DNA from: a virus
Reading direction: 5' to 3' (one strand)
IMG/VR virus record: IMGVR_UViG_3300043137_000155
Location: 1-37,615 of that record
DNA: 37,615 nucleotides
In this document: in pieces, positions 7,701 to 16,159 of the stretch
Position numbering within the stretch: position 1 is the stretch's first letter
How the letters are laid out: each line of letters begins with the position of its first letter
The notes under the pieces: model-generated
The model's database searches: none
What the model saw: only the letters and a program-made list of their open reading frames with translations
What the model was told of the DNA's origin: nothing
Translations under genes and position numbers: made by a program

Positions 7701-10475
7701 TGCGTTGCGATTAGACACATTCAGACCAACGCTCTTTTCAAGCGCATCGATGAAGTCCTGGTTCATGCCATTGGCATCGTAAACCGCTTTGATCTGCGAT
7801 GCTCGGTAAAGGATGTTGAGAGTCTTCTCACCAACTAGGTCGATAGCGTCTTTCAGTTCCATGCCGGCAATGCTCGACTGGAGACTGCCCAGGTAAAGAT
7901 TAAGCGGCATGTCAGAATCAAAGGTCGGACGCTCGACGGCTTTAGCGGTCTGCACATAATAGGACTTCGCGATGTGTGAGAATGCTTCAATGATTTCCAT
8001 GTTGGAAACCTGATCGTCGTCGGCAGTGGCAATCAAGGGCATGTGCTTCTGGCCCATTTGCATAGCTTGCTCTTTCATCTTCGCCTCGACATCTCTGATT
8101 TGTAAGATGAGTTTTGTGCGACTCATCGGATCATTCATCATTCGCTTCACGCCGACCTCTGCGCTTTCCTCAATAAGATCAAGAAGACTGCCGCCGCTAT
8201 AAAGTGTTATGACTCCAGTTGAAATGCCTTCGCGTTGTTCAATTGAATTTGTGCCTAAAATTCGATAGTTCTTATTATCCTTAACTTCAGATTCAAGGGT
8301 AGCATCTTCAAATGAAACATCCTCTGCGGCTCCATCAATTTGGTCTGTCAGTTTAATGCGCTCATCTACCTGAGAAGCAGTTGATGGGAAAAGCTCAGTG
8401 AATGTCTTTGTAAACATATCAAAGTCCATCAAAGCAATATCAAGACCCTGCTTTTCTTGTAAGCTAGTATTCATCGATGTGATGAATTCTTGCTCTGCTT
8501 TTCTAATGCTGGCTTGTCTGTTTTTAACGTAAAGCATCTGCGCTTCATTCGCTTCACTGATGGAATTGAATTGTGCGCTGACACCTGAATCAACGACTTC
8601 GCCTTTTGATCCTCTTAAGATAGGAGTCGTGAACTGATACTTGCCATTGCCAAGGTTTGAAACGGTTCCAAGACCAAATTCTTTTTTGAGCTTGTTGTAA
8701 TACTCAAGAGAGTTAGATGCTTGTGTATTAACCTTTTCTTCAGCTTCTTTAATCTGTTCTGGAGTTGCTTTGTTGGCTTTATCAAAACCTTGTCGAAACA
8801 GTTTATCGACCTCGTTATAATTACCCTTTAATCCTTCGGCTGTAATTTGGTTGGCTAAATCAGGAGAAATGCCACTAGCGACCATGTAATCAGGCGAGGT
8901 CATCAGTGCTCGTGAATTTTTTACGTCTGCAATGGAGATTCTGCCAGCCATTAGAAATGAGATAACAAGAGCAGGGCCAAACGTCTCCTTGGCAATGTCC
9001 GAGATCTTCGGCATACGCTCGTCCCAATCAGCCTTAGCAATACCACTCTCAATTGACCATTCAGTCTGCCACTCAGAAAGCAAATCTTGAGTGACAAGCG
9101 GTGTCACTGTCTGCATGATTTCTTCTGTGATCTCGGTGCCAGTGTTAAGTGAACCACGAATTGCCAAACGAATTGCAGCACTCTTGATGCTCGTGGTTGA
9201 TGCTTTCAACCATTTGTCAATGAATGGAATTTTGATCTTGCCTAGTGGTAGAGCATTAGAAAGAAACTCCTGCCCAGCCATGATCGGCGCAGCAAAAAAC
9301 GCGACTATCTCAGAGTTCTCAAGTGACGCGCCAGCATTAACAGCTTCAATTGTTGCTTCATCCCTAAACTGTCCTGTCATAATAGCAATTGATGCAGGGC
9401 CGTTAATAAATGTAGCAGTCATTAACGGTGCCATGCGTGCAATACCAATGCCGGTATCCTCCCACCAGTTATTGCCTTCAATCGGATTGATCTTGTTTTG
9501 AGCCATCATTCTGATTTGACCGGCTAACACCTGAAGATCTCGACGTTTTGTAGCTAGTCCAGATGTTGCCTTTGCTAAACCTGGAAGGTTCATAGCAGAG
9601 AGTCCAGCTTCCAAGCCACTGTAAGCCATAGACTCAACCATATTGGCTGTGCCTGTTTTTGCTTTTTCAATCTCGCGATCCATTGCAAGCATGATCTTTT
9701 CAAGATAAACACGCTTTTCTTTTGGCGCAGCAGCACCGATTTCGCCGATGGCATTGATCGCAAGCAGACGTTCCTTTGGCGGCAATGGCAATAAGCTTTC
9801 TGCCACTTTCTCAAAAGCGGTGTAAGCACCCTCCGCTTTTGTATCATAACCTTCAATAGTCTTCGCCGCCTGGTCAATGATGGTGCGATATGGCGCAAGC
9901 TTCTGCGTGTATTCCATGTGCAGATCTTGAATCGACTGGTGATAGTCATCAATGCGACCGGCGACCGGCGAGCCAGTTAAGCCGACATCAAATTCACGCA
10001 TTGCACTGTCAGCGGTAAGATCTCGTGCCGCTGCGCCAAATGCAAAGTTGTGAGCATTGTCCTGCGCTTTGTAGTTCTCTCTGACAAGGTTGTAGAACTC
10101 GTCGTTAGTGACGTTCTTCTTTGGCAGTTTAAATACCTGCTGGGCATAGGCATCCTGATAAGCTGGAAGCGTTAGGCTAAAATAATCGACAGGCTTCTTT
10201 TCTTGGCGAGCAATCCAAGCAGTGTTGGCAGCACCTTTCTTGATGTTTGCTATATCTTCAGGCGCTGCTCCAAAGCCAGCCATGATGTCATCATTGATCT
10301 CGACGCCCTCGACTGTATCTGTCGTAAATGCTTTTTTAACGCCTTTATCAATCTTCAAATCTTCAGCTTTAAAATATTCATCAAGGGCAGTTGCCATCTT
10401 GAATTTTTGCATGTCAGGAATAGCTGGATCCTCAATGCCTAAAGCGAATTCCTTTGCCTGTGTTTCGTTAATCAT
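1788..10475 (-). CDS. Giant internal virion / DNA-ejection protein (T7 gp16-like, polyvalent)
   Basis: This single uninterrupted frame of 2895 residues is about 23 percent of the window. It follows the gp14- and gp15-like genes and starts by ATGA overlap, the slot held by gp16 (1318 residues) in T7. From the N-terminus: helical charged region to about 330; hydrophobic helices about 340-415; a possible ADP-ribosyltransferase-like stretch about 985-1080 (YRFIGEEGLADLRESGLVRA); a region with WASAKPEFWLKKLNRAI about 1165; a lysine-rich coiled coil about 1290-1390; a GNAT-like stretch about 1560-1745 ending near LPTLYARSGF; a Ser/Gly linker about 1747-1818; a long helical coil about 1870-2230; a conserved-looking C-terminal domain with IQFYAPLLK and several hydrophobic helices about 2740-2810. 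Segments resembling SFSLS recur near 945, 1108 and 1860, at domain edges. In T7-like phages such proteins are ejected into the host to help DNA entry. The internal domain calls are tentative; the gp16 role rests mainly on synteny. No transglycosylase motif was recognised. Confidence 0.75.
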   Translation of the reverse strand: MINETQAKEFALGIEDPAIPDMQKFKMATALDEYFKAEDLKIDKGVKKAFTTDTVEGVEINDDIMAGFGAAPEDIANIKKGAANTAWIARQEKKPVDYFSLTLPAYQDAYAQQVFKLPKKNVTNDEFYNLVRENYKAQDNAHNFAFGAAARDLTADSAMREFDVGLTGSPVAGRIDDYHQSIQDLHMEYTQKLAPYRTIIDQAAKTIEGYDTKAEGAYTAFEKVAESLLPLPPKERLLAINAIGEIGAAAPKEKRVYLEKIMLAMDREIEKAKTGTANMVESMAYSGLEAGLSAMNLPGLAKATSGLATKRRDLQVLAGQIRMMAQNKINPIEGNNWWEDTGIGIARMAPLMTATFINGPASIAIMTGQFRDEATIEAVNAGASLENSEIVAFFAAPIMAGQEFLSNALPLGKIKIPFIDKWLKASTTSIKSAAIRLAIRGSLNTGTEITEEIMQTVTPLVTQDLLSEWQTEWSIESGIAKADWDERMPKISDIAKETFGPALVISFLMAGRISIADVKNSRALMTSPDYMVASGISPDLANQITAEGLKGNYNEVDKLFRQGFDKANKATPEQIKEAEEKVNTQASNSLEYYNKLKKEFGLGTVSNLGNGKYQFTTPILRGSKGEVVDSGVSAQFNSISEANEAQMLYVKNRQASIRKAEQEFITSMNTSLQEKQGLDIALMDFDMFTKTFTELFPSTASQVDERIKLTDQIDGAAEDVSFEDATLESEVKDNKNYRILGTNSIEQREGISTGVITLYSGGSLLDLIEESAEVGVKRMMNDPMSRTKLILQIRDVEAKMKEQAMQMGQKHMPLIATADDDQVSNMEIIEAFSHIAKSYYVQTAKAVERPTFDSDMPLNLYLGSLQSSIAGMELKDAIDLVGEKTLNILYRASQIKAVYDANGMNQDFIDALEKSVGLNVSNRNADAVVDTAAGLAADSGVLPSTTMSMAIASPEDIAYNEAIRVQPTSMMERIASRDGVGVRDNILYRKDRAYRFIGEEGLADLRESGLVRARQNTKQAYEGAVFMSGKSSGRYADTHMIELIPDDTWSGDKYITPPNNLAINDIPHRIYERNANGSYSVIEDTIGDQALLNEGGVSMSMGSADEGQVSFSLSVQTVAANILADRAGMPSILDPFFVNKKFLVMEADRTAAGGQFTLDIAANGGPGFVVNPRYMGKVGWASAKPEFWLKKLNRAIRTDAIYIGKDGREKFLVSPYLMEEDAHVSNSDVVGSKLSEVARYVDEGRITDKQEQDLATLVIHAAGSLISSNAVKLKHAEDILILVKAQNEYAALKSKEEKTALLEKLVEDDKARTLDIKKSFIGVKVAPKKGNPVVDVVLDIQPLDVSLIKKKTSLDLKKAKNAIKAAKQTISEITPVLKFPTKFSGKEMTAFVTPLTFPARGFIAEKLSSATAENLGAPPMGQIQRVTRDDSYHSTPTRSLTSLIEVDVKELREGLDAKGKGMTNEAYGVPVHGSYNTFVPGKAVVFFRTPIPYSIGMPQMSAELFGKGKKVGAHTFHLKVDGGTSIDHEVITPNMATEWNNLQTVKTNAATAKTIVAALGQKWITMDRAGAAGLAEFPRAIRNSNEAVTLTAYTLEKVKSLISDGKMKVYRLGEMDAWFALKRPNNEDGDVGDPTKDWCIVGVVNNTGGAQGVLPLIMAKAIAEGGTQLDCYAVASKKKPLGLLPTLYARSGFQAVKTLAFDPQYHQEPGKMQDLMHVWETQSWDGLVEPPLVYMTYNPNAYAEITADSESTAVRTSQANESSVDGGSMQTTRADSGTSSRSMGGKGQKGTRGGVSDSASTTGNDGGFTPVLPRRNQSLSAVVTEFENALNNTSNDYTFEAWGVTREEVQEAVDNWNNPNAVSFSISRSDFTGRIEQSLRPIFEGSPEVKLKIGMMALKRAQKIAADSLYDVGRPGAAKRKLAEMEASRIKKLGKVTDKTPDWVKKSLEKETTPEQAKAALMKDKLNGWIQMHDAIVSSMPTEIRGTIGSISTLAKLSSDEARLRFIEDRMPKVEKAIEKYLKKGYGERLDKMLEAAAVKGKAGDIPKSKFIVTVQDELNTIIAMSNLSDDETVKEAARYEAEIISAQTSEDAADAFAKSQLLEIFGDLYGKQTTAEEMDVAHEYLKDLMKQGRDARKVLDEARAAEVAKMVEQAKADAFAGDANAATVQRGKDKGKGTTKGMIKGFLREHGSHRFVLSSVFGRSNKTADQFDERMILGVNAFETRQAARKKSLRDFMRSLYGTKSKISLDIELEKMETKVERSRVTKMEGEVREKDTKTVEEVERIIKSPSTFGYSAEEAQMWEDEMDAWSNLPTSRKRNLTIERIKVKGTRIEIPLSQMEAVYMAMALRQPGILDQQTVHGYDNITQAELEDFMSDKAKNWLSWFGAEYANEYDAANEVFMRLFNTRMPQIQFYAPLLKNHQGNQASLDPLNSNVVSQSANPGAVKTRRGRTSSLRIESALAVYQSHFAQMDYWINMAEYLRDTQAVMLNPEVRAAIQSEHGDEAMQAVSAWVQLEMARGVSKGALLIHSSRMMRNVKSGIALKALAFNIGTSIKTLSSVFYSLGEISITRWPAAFARGIQHWSRMWDTNIIQNRLELGGTPEIREILANRGKSKNIILRLVENALLYGSMPTQYADAVLTSYSAAMVYGDRLAQAENANVGDEAAHKYAAREMEIAVPRTAQPNNWSGRSLMQNDATGVFNLLSMFSSDPQQKLSLVGEAIMKWRRGGSTNEEVVRKVLAYWVIPGLMFQVANAVTRSMFKDDDEEWEVDNFIRAALVGPLQGLFILGAAAEFFIASAVAYAAEKITGEEQDKPRNWRSSANPLVDISEQFWKSIEKLPEKMEDEDYLGGAWEIMKAGGALSTPFSPAGAAPGVADRVFKDTTTLFYGKEED

Positions 10476-12094
10476 TTGGATTTAGTCGGTGAGTTTAATT
10501 CTTTCTCTTTAGCCAGCACTGTTGGAACAACCTGCCGCGCTCTATTCATCAGGTCTGCATAATTACCAGATGGCGACTGTTGGTTGAACATAGATGCGTC
10601 TATGTCCCTTTCATCAGTAAGTCTTGCGGCACCAACCTTAATGCCTCGTGAAGCATATACGTCCATGTAGATTTTTTGCAATGCCGGCCAAGTCTGTCTT
10701 TCTGGCGGCAGTTTACTGTAGATGTCTTCAATCTCCAATTCCATTTGATGTTGCTTCATCAAAGTGTCACTGCGCTTTTTGTAGTCTTCTGGTTTCTTGT
10801 CGTCACCTGGATCTCCAAAAAACCCACCCTGACGGGATTCAGTTAACGTCTGATGAATTACGCTAGAATGCTTTGAATATCCATCTGGAGCACCTTTTTT
10901 TAAAGCTTCATTAAATTGATCGGTTAATGGCAATGTCATTGTTGGGTCAAACTTTTTCAACCTAGCAATCAAGCTAGCGATTTCAATCTGACCAGTATTT
11001 TCAGGGTCTTGATTTTTATCGTATGATCTGATTAAATTGGTAGCCCTTGAATAAATAATATCTGCTGATGATTTATCAGTAGGAGCGGGATTGATAAAGA
11101 TTTTTTCAAGTTCTGTTTGCTGACTTTTATCCATATAAATGTAATATGGTTGCACTTGCTCGGCATTGTTAATTGAGCCATCAAGAACCTTATCAACAAT
11201 GTTTTTTTGTTCTCCCTTTTGGTAATCAATAAGAACATTTTCAGCCAAGTTTGTTAACTGGCTTCGATCTTCTTCTGAAATCTCTGGCAAATAATTTCGA
11301 TTTTTTAATTTTAAGATATGCTGTTTAGGGTCGGCATATCTTAGATCTGAGTCTTCTCTGAAAAGTTTTGTTCTTTCATTGCCTTTAAGTGCCAATCCAA
11401 AATTAACTGGAGTTATTGCTCCAGCCTTTTTTGCTTCTTCTAACATTTCAGGAATTGCTTTAATTGCTTCTGGATCTCCTTTATTTGCAGCCTCCATTGT
11501 TGCAGTAAGATCTTGTCTCAAGTCTTGTTGTTTCTGTTGAGTTGTTTTGTTTAAAATTCCATCAACTTGAGTCCCAGGAAGGACTGATCGCGCTGCCTCT
11601 GCCGCAGCGGCAGCCTCGTCATATTTTTTAGCATTAATCAAAGATTCGATTGAATTTATCACCCTAGCCTCGGACTGCTTAAACACATCAGCCTGCACAC
11701 GAATCGACCCGTTAGTGCTCCAGTTGGAAAGCTTGCTCTCTAGTTGCAGTCGAGCCTGTGGCGTGAGCGCCATCGATTTGGTATCGTTGGCAACCTTGGT
11801 TGATAGCTCGCTCCATTTAGCTGCCCAGTTGGCATCATCGTTCATGCCTTCGGGTGACCTCTGGTAGTCGAGGAACTGCTTGTCGGCATCGTTCATCGAC
11901 AGAGTGGCAGTCGTGACATTGCTGATGTCATCCGCCTTGTTCTTCATCTCAATCATCTTGAACCCAGCTTGGCCGATATTGGATAAGCCTTCACCGAGTG
12001 CTGCGTTGGTTACCGCAGGAAGATTCGGTGTCTTGATCGTTGCGTTGCCTGTGGCTTGTGCCGTTGGGCTTTGAAGGATGGGTATGCGTGCCAT
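10472..12094 (-). CDS. Internal virion protein (T7 gp15-like)
   Basis: This 540-residue, highly charged and helical protein has many Q/K/E-rich segments and no TM helix. I chose the ATG at 12094 (MARIPILQSPTAQATGNATI) because it lies 1 nt after the TAA of the upstream gene, while the longer frame only adds residues inside that gene. The N-terminal IPILQSP and the following Ala/Gly-rich helix are common starts for podoviral internal core proteins. It ends by ATGA overlap with the giant ejection protein. In the gp14-gp15-gp16 series it would form the ejected core or trans-envelope channel. The assignment rests on order, length and composition rather than a catalytic motif. Confidence 0.7.
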   Translation of the reverse strand: MARIPILQSPTAQATGNATIKTPNLPAVTNAALGEGLSNIGQAGFKMIEMKNKADDISNVTTATLSMNDADKQFLDYQRSPEGMNDDANWAAKWSELSTKVANDTKSMALTPQARLQLESKLSNWSTNGSIRVQADVFKQSEARVINSIESLINAKKYDEAAAAAEAARSVLPGTQVDGILNKTTQQKQQDLRQDLTATMEAANKGDPEAIKAIPEMLEEAKKAGAITPVNFGLALKGNERTKLFREDSDLRYADPKQHILKLKNRNYLPEISEEDRSQLTNLAENVLIDYQKGEQKNIVDKVLDGSINNAEQVQPYYIYMDKSQQTELEKIFINPAPTDKSSADIIYSRATNLIRSYDKNQDPENTGQIEIASLIARLKKFDPTMTLPLTDQFNEALKKGAPDGYSKHSSVIHQTLTESRQGGFFGDPGDDKKPEDYKKRSDTLMKQHQMELEIEDIYSKLPPERQTWPALQKIYMDVYASRGIKVGAARLTDERDIDASMFNQQSPSGNYADLMNRARQVVPTVLAKEKELNSPTKSK

Positions 12095-12095
12095 A

Positions 12096-12719
12096 TTATG
12101 ATTTAATTGGTGCGCCAGAAGCGGATGCTCCACCGGCAGGAGCTTTGCTTGGACGAGTGGTGAATCCTGAGTATGCGTTCATTGCAGTGCCAGCAAGATT
12201 GGAAACAAGCTGCCCAGCCGCTTGACTCTTAATAGCGGCGGATTGCTGCCTACCCATGTCCATAATCGACTGCCCTTCATAGGCCAATTGACGCTGAGAG
12301 AGATCTGCCATGTATTGCTGATCGCTGAGTTCGATCTGCTGCTTGGCCCATGTATCAGCCTCAAGCGATAGACTACTGCCTGTGCCCATTAACGCTCCGC
12401 TTGAAGCCATTGCTGCCTGCTGTTGCGCCCTGAATCGCGCCTGCTCTGTTGCTGCTCGACGTTGGTTCTCCTGTTCTTGTTGTGCCTGGCGTTGCTGCTC
12501 CTGGCCGATAGCCTTGGCTTGAGCACTAGCATTGAGTTCTGCCTGCTTTGCTGCGGTCTGTGCAGATTTATATGACATGACAGAACCAGTCACAGAAGCA
12601 GCGGTTACTGCCAGTAATATGGGAATCTCAAAGCCAGTATTACATGGCGGAGTTCTCAACCATCCAAAGTTGGAGCAATTTAGCGGAAGGAAATCAAGGC
12701 AGTCTTGATGTGATTTCAT
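12096..12719 (-). CDS. Internal virion protein (T7 gp14-like), start uncertain
   Basis: The certain part starts near EIPILLAVTAASVTGSVMSY, an N-terminal hydrophobic helix. A long Gln/Ala coiled coil follows (QEQQRQAQQEQENQRRAATE), then LSLEADTWAKQQIELSDQQY and a Gly/Ser/Pro-rich tail. This matches gp14-type core proteins of T7-like phages. The start is a problem. The ATG at 12719 used here adds 30 odd residues and overlaps the upstream gene by 26 nt without an SD. A TTG at 12659 is an alternative. An out-of-frame ATG lies just before the CNTGFEIP codons, where related proteins often begin with Met-Cys. It lies directly between the gp13- and gp15-like genes. Confidence 0.65.
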   Translation of the reverse strand: MKSHQDCLDFLPLNCSNFGWLRTPPCNTGFEIPILLAVTAASVTGSVMSYKSAQTAAKQAELNASAQAKAIGQEQQRQAQQEQENQRRAATEQARFRAQQQAAMASSGALMGTGSSLSLEADTWAKQQIELSDQQYMADLSQRQLAYEGQSIMDMGRQQSAAIKSQAAGQLVSNLAGTAMNAYSGFTTRPSKAPAGGASASGAPIKS

Positions 12720-13122
12720 AGGTGATCTGAGTGCTCGTTGTTGGTGATACATTCCAGCCGTCAATTTTGGCAAATTGAGCAAGCCGCTTTATGCAGTGAG
12801 TTCTGATAAATTGATAATTCAATGGGTTGCCTTCACAGTCTACGAGATTGGTTAAGAATTCTTTAATCGTGCGCCACATGATCTGCCATGCCGCCATCGA
12901 TGTCTTAAAGCTACTATTAGGACGGGTGACAAAATTATCAACCATTGCTATTGGGACATCAAACAAAAGGTAGACCCAAGATGCAGCACAGGGATCACCG
13001 GCATCATCGGTAACAATAAACCCGTTTTTGCTGAGAAATGCAGGATGGAACTGCATATCTCTCGCCTTCGCCCATTCGGCCACGGTATCAAAGTCATCTG
13101 GAGTGTAGGCGCGGATGTTCAT
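12694..13122 (-). CDS. GNAT-like protein (T7 gp13 position)
   Basis: This 142-residue protein starts MNIRAYTPDDFDTVAEWAKA, the beta1-alpha1 opening of a GNAT acetyltransferase fold. A strand pair follows (GFIVTDDAGDPCAASWVYLL), and RLAQFAKIDGWN stands where the usual YERLGF helix-strand sits. A clear acetyl-CoA loop (RxxGxG/A) is not obvious, so the fold may be structural rather than catalytic. T7 gp13, also between gp12 and gp14 and required for virion morphogenesis, has a comparable fold. The ATG at 13122 follows the upstream TAG by 1 nt and has AGGAG about 12 nt before it, so I prefer it to a start 39 nt upstream. Confidence 0.65.
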   Translation of the reverse strand: MNIRAYTPDDFDTVAEWAKARDMQFHPAFLSKNGFIVTDDAGDPCAASWVYLLFDVPIAMVDNFVTRPNSSFKTSMAAWQIMWRTIKEFLTNLVDCEGNPLNYQFIRTHCIKRLAQFAKIDGWNVSPTTSTQITYEITSRLP

Positions 13123-13123
13123 G

Positions 13124-16100
13124 CTAGAGTCCAGCTCCTGATGTGCCGTCGATTTCAACATCCAATATCATGCCGGTTAGATTGAATGGGAGTGGGTGCC
13201 GTGATGCGATCACGATATCCAAGCAGTTGTTCCAGTCGTGATTGACTACGTCTGGCAGAGTCTGGCCGGTGACGTAGCCTGTAGTCGTTGCGCTCAGTGA
13301 TGGTGAGATCGGGAACGCATCAATGTTCGTCGTGTTGATTCGGGTGCTGTAGGTGTAATTGGCATCAGCCAATCGATTCCAGACCTGCCCGTAGAATGAA
13401 CGGAATAAACGGAACGCCGCACGAGCGACTCTCCATTTACGCATTTGAGCGGTTCCATCGCGTAACTGCACCTCAACCCTGTTTGGGATAATGTAAGCGG
13501 TGTATGGTAGGCCCACGTTCATTGGAGCCGCTACTGAAGAAAGGGCAAAGGTTACGTTTGTGGCTCCAGCGGTAGCTTCAATAGGTTCTCCTGACGATCC
13601 GACAGATGTGGTGCCAAAGATTAGTGATCTGCTTGTCAGGTTTGTATTACCTGAAACATTAAAAATTGATGTCGTTGTTCCTGTCGGTGTTAGTATGCTG
13701 TAGCAATCACAGAAGAATCCAGCCTTGCCAGTAGCATGCTGGGTTAGTGATGCAGTCGCATAGTTAATGTCAGACGATGTAACTGCGGCAATCATAACTG
13801 AGCCATCAATTGACTCAAGATTGCTAATAGTGTCATTTTTTCTACTTGTTAGAAAAATTAACGAATCAGCCGCAGTCGTTGCACTGTAAAGCGTGCAAAG
13901 CGACAGAATCTTGTCTCCAGTAAATGTGCGGTGAGAGTGCCAGGCTGTGACTGAATTTTCGCGATCATAGGTAAATCCACTCCATGAACCATCAGCATGG
14001 ACAAGCCACAAGATAGGGTCAGGCGACTGTGAATAAGCCATGTATTGCACAGGTGATCTACTTGGTATGTGCTCCGCTAGAAGCGTCATATCTGGCGCAG
14101 AATAGCCATCCTTCTCAAAGACATAAGCAAACTCACGCAAACGGTCGTCCCGCGTAAGCCAGAGCAGGGAATCGCCAGAAAGCACCGGCTGGAGATTCGA
14201 CGAGCCATATCGGCTCCACCTGCGGAGGCGGACGTTGGACGGAGTCAATGCCGAATCGGTATCGCCGGTGTCCATCGTCCACTCTTCACCGCTCGTGCCG
14301 ATGACCATTGTGCGTTTAAATGACGCTAGCCATTGAATCTCGTTTGTCTGAGTTGCTGCGAGAGTGACATCAAGGCCAGACGTATCAAATGCGCCTGGTA
14401 AGAAAGTATAGAAATCGTCAGTTTGGCTTCCCCAAATTCGTGTTGGCTCAGTAGCCGTGGACGCAAAGAATAACCGCTGATCATGGAATGCCAACGTGCG
14501 AGGATAGCCACGATCTACTGAGAATGCCGCTTTACGGTAAATAGGGAAACTGATTCCAAGCACTTCATTTGGAATCAATGAATCTGATGCTAGTTTTGGC
14601 ACTCCAATAAATTGCCACGGGACAAATGCTGAATAGCTATTTATCAGGAATGGGACGTTTAGAATGCCACTTAGAGGCTCAATGGTCATCTGCGCGAGGC
14701 TAGACGCTGCGGTCGCGCGAATTGTGACTGCGCGATACCAAGCACCAGTGTTTGGAGCCTTTCCAGTGTAAACAATAGAACCTTCTTGAAGGTGATTGAT
14801 ATACCACTCGCGCACGCTTGAGTAGTTGACTTGATCAAACGATTCTTCAATGCGGACTACTGTTCCAACAGGCGCGGATCCACTTGTCCAAGTTGTCCTA
14901 AAAATGTATTCGTCTTGAATGAATACGGATGAACTTGTGATTGTTGCAAGCGAAGCACTTCCCATTAATTCATTGGCAAATCTCTTGATCGATGTTGGCG
15001 ACAATAACCAATTTGCTCCAATTTCGTTGGCACTAAACACGGTGCTGGAACTGCTGATAAGCCTGTAATCAGTAATTTGTAGACCAGTGCTTTTGTATTT
15101 TACCAAGACCCATGTCGGCGCAGTTCCATCAGGAGCGTTTGTTGCGCTTGCCGCTACATTAGAAGTGGACACATAATTGCTTGCTTTGTATTCAACAATC
15201 ACGCCAACAGGATATGTCGCGCCAATATTCCATGACGAACTGTATGTAGCCTCAGTCCAATCTGCTATTTTAAATATACCACCAGTTGATGTTGTCGCCG
15301 AATTGTAAACAAATGTGCGAAGATATGAAGAATTAGTTTGAACATACCAAGCACCAGTTCCTGCTGTGTAAGTCCCACCTAAAGTAGTAGCATACTGAAG
15401 TAAAAATGTATTAACACCATTGACTGTGACCAAACCTTGTCCATTGGCATTTATAGCACCACCAACGCCATAAACTGTCACTGAATCACCAGTGCTCAAT
15501 CCATGACCGTTTGATGTTATTTGAACAAATCCTGTAACTAATGATGCTCCTGTAATTGCTTTGATAATTGGTAAAGTGACAATATCACCAAGTGAGTAAG
15601 TATCGGCAAAGCCTTGACTCCAATTATCTGCATTGTATTGAATGCGTAGAGTGTCGCCATTCGATGTGGCATCTAAGACAGGCGCGAATTGAAACGGCAC
15701 ATTCTCAAATGTCCATGTGCCAGCACTTGTTCTTGTCAATCTCTTTGGATGCTTTGTCGGACATGTTAAAAACATCACATTATTCAACTGAACAAAGTGC
15801 AGTAATGAAATTTCCTCAGCGGTGTAATCAGTAGTTAATGGTGACGGTGAATCTACAGTAAACACACCGGCTGAATACGAATAAATGACAATCGAATTAA
15901 CTTTAAATCCAATAACATAGTTAACCGTGGTGCTGCGCCTAAATGGAATGATTCGCAAGATATCGGCATAAGTTCCAGCAAGAGTAACTCCAAAGCGCAT
16001 TCCTGGCCTTTTGAACGCTCCGCCGTAAGACCTAACCATAAAGTTCTCAAGCATGCGGCACCCTGTCGCATACTTCTCGGCATCGGTTCTGCCGTCCATA

Positions 16101-16159
16101 ACAGGCGACATCTCGCCGCCATTAAAGATCGACTTGATTGTTTGAATCTGTGAACTCAT
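13124..16159 (-). CDS. Tail nozzle / tail tubular protein B-like (T7 gp12 position)
   Basis: This 1011-residue beta-rich protein opens with IFNGGEMSPVMDGRTDAEKYATGC and RPGMRFG, which I recognise as the usual start of large tail proteins in podoviruses with this portal type. Around residues 195-272 there is a beta module (VQITSNGHGLSTGDSVTVYG, then GTYTAGTG) resembling the FCCH-like domain also found in phage tails. The shorter tail protein upstream carries a similar module. Later segments such as FASTATEPTRIWGSQTDDFY and WLTRDDRLREFAYVFEKDGY look like propeller blades, as in T7 gp12 nozzles. It starts by ATGA overlap. It probably forms the distal tail tube through which DNA leaves. Confidence 0.8.
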   Translation of the reverse strand: MSSQIQTIKSIFNGGEMSPVMDGRTDAEKYATGCRMLENFMVRSYGGAFKRPGMRFGVTLAGTYADILRIIPFRRSTTVNYVIGFKVNSIVIYSYSAGVFTVDSPSPLTTDYTAEEISLLHFVQLNNVMFLTCPTKHPKRLTRTSAGTWTFENVPFQFAPVLDATSNGDTLRIQYNADNWSQGFADTYSLGDIVTLPIIKAITGASLVTGFVQITSNGHGLSTGDSVTVYGVGGAINANGQGLVTVNGVNTFLLQYATTLGGTYTAGTGAWYVQTNSSYLRTFVYNSATTSTGGIFKIADWTEATYSSSWNIGATYPVGVIVEYKASNYVSTSNVAASATNAPDGTAPTWVLVKYKSTGLQITDYRLISSSSTVFSANEIGANWLLSPTSIKRFANELMGSASLATITSSSVFIQDEYIFRTTWTSGSAPVGTVVRIEESFDQVNYSSVREWYINHLQEGSIVYTGKAPNTGAWYRAVTIRATAASSLAQMTIEPLSGILNVPFLINSYSAFVPWQFIGVPKLASDSLIPNEVLGISFPIYRKAAFSVDRGYPRTLAFHDQRLFFASTATEPTRIWGSQTDDFYTFLPGAFDTSGLDVTLAATQTNEIQWLASFKRTMVIGTSGEEWTMDTGDTDSALTPSNVRLRRWSRYGSSNLQPVLSGDSLLWLTRDDRLREFAYVFEKDGYSAPDMTLLAEHIPSRSPVQYMAYSQSPDPILWLVHADGSWSGFTYDRENSVTAWHSHRTFTGDKILSLCTLYSATTAADSLIFLTSRKNDTISNLESIDGSVMIAAVTSSDINYATASLTQHATGKAGFFCDCYSILTPTGTTTSIFNVSGNTNLTSRSLIFGTTSVGSSGEPIEATAGATNVTFALSSVAAPMNVGLPYTAYIIPNRVEVQLRDGTAQMRKWRVARAAFRLFRSFYGQVWNRLADANYTYSTRINTTNIDAFPISPSLSATTTGYVTGQTLPDVVNHDWNNCLDIVIASRHPLPFNLTGMILDVEIDGTSGAGL

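Noticed and set aside
12694-13122. Active acetyltransferase
   Set aside because: The GNAT-like fold is plausible, but no acetyl-CoA loop is clear and the gp13 position suggests a structural role.
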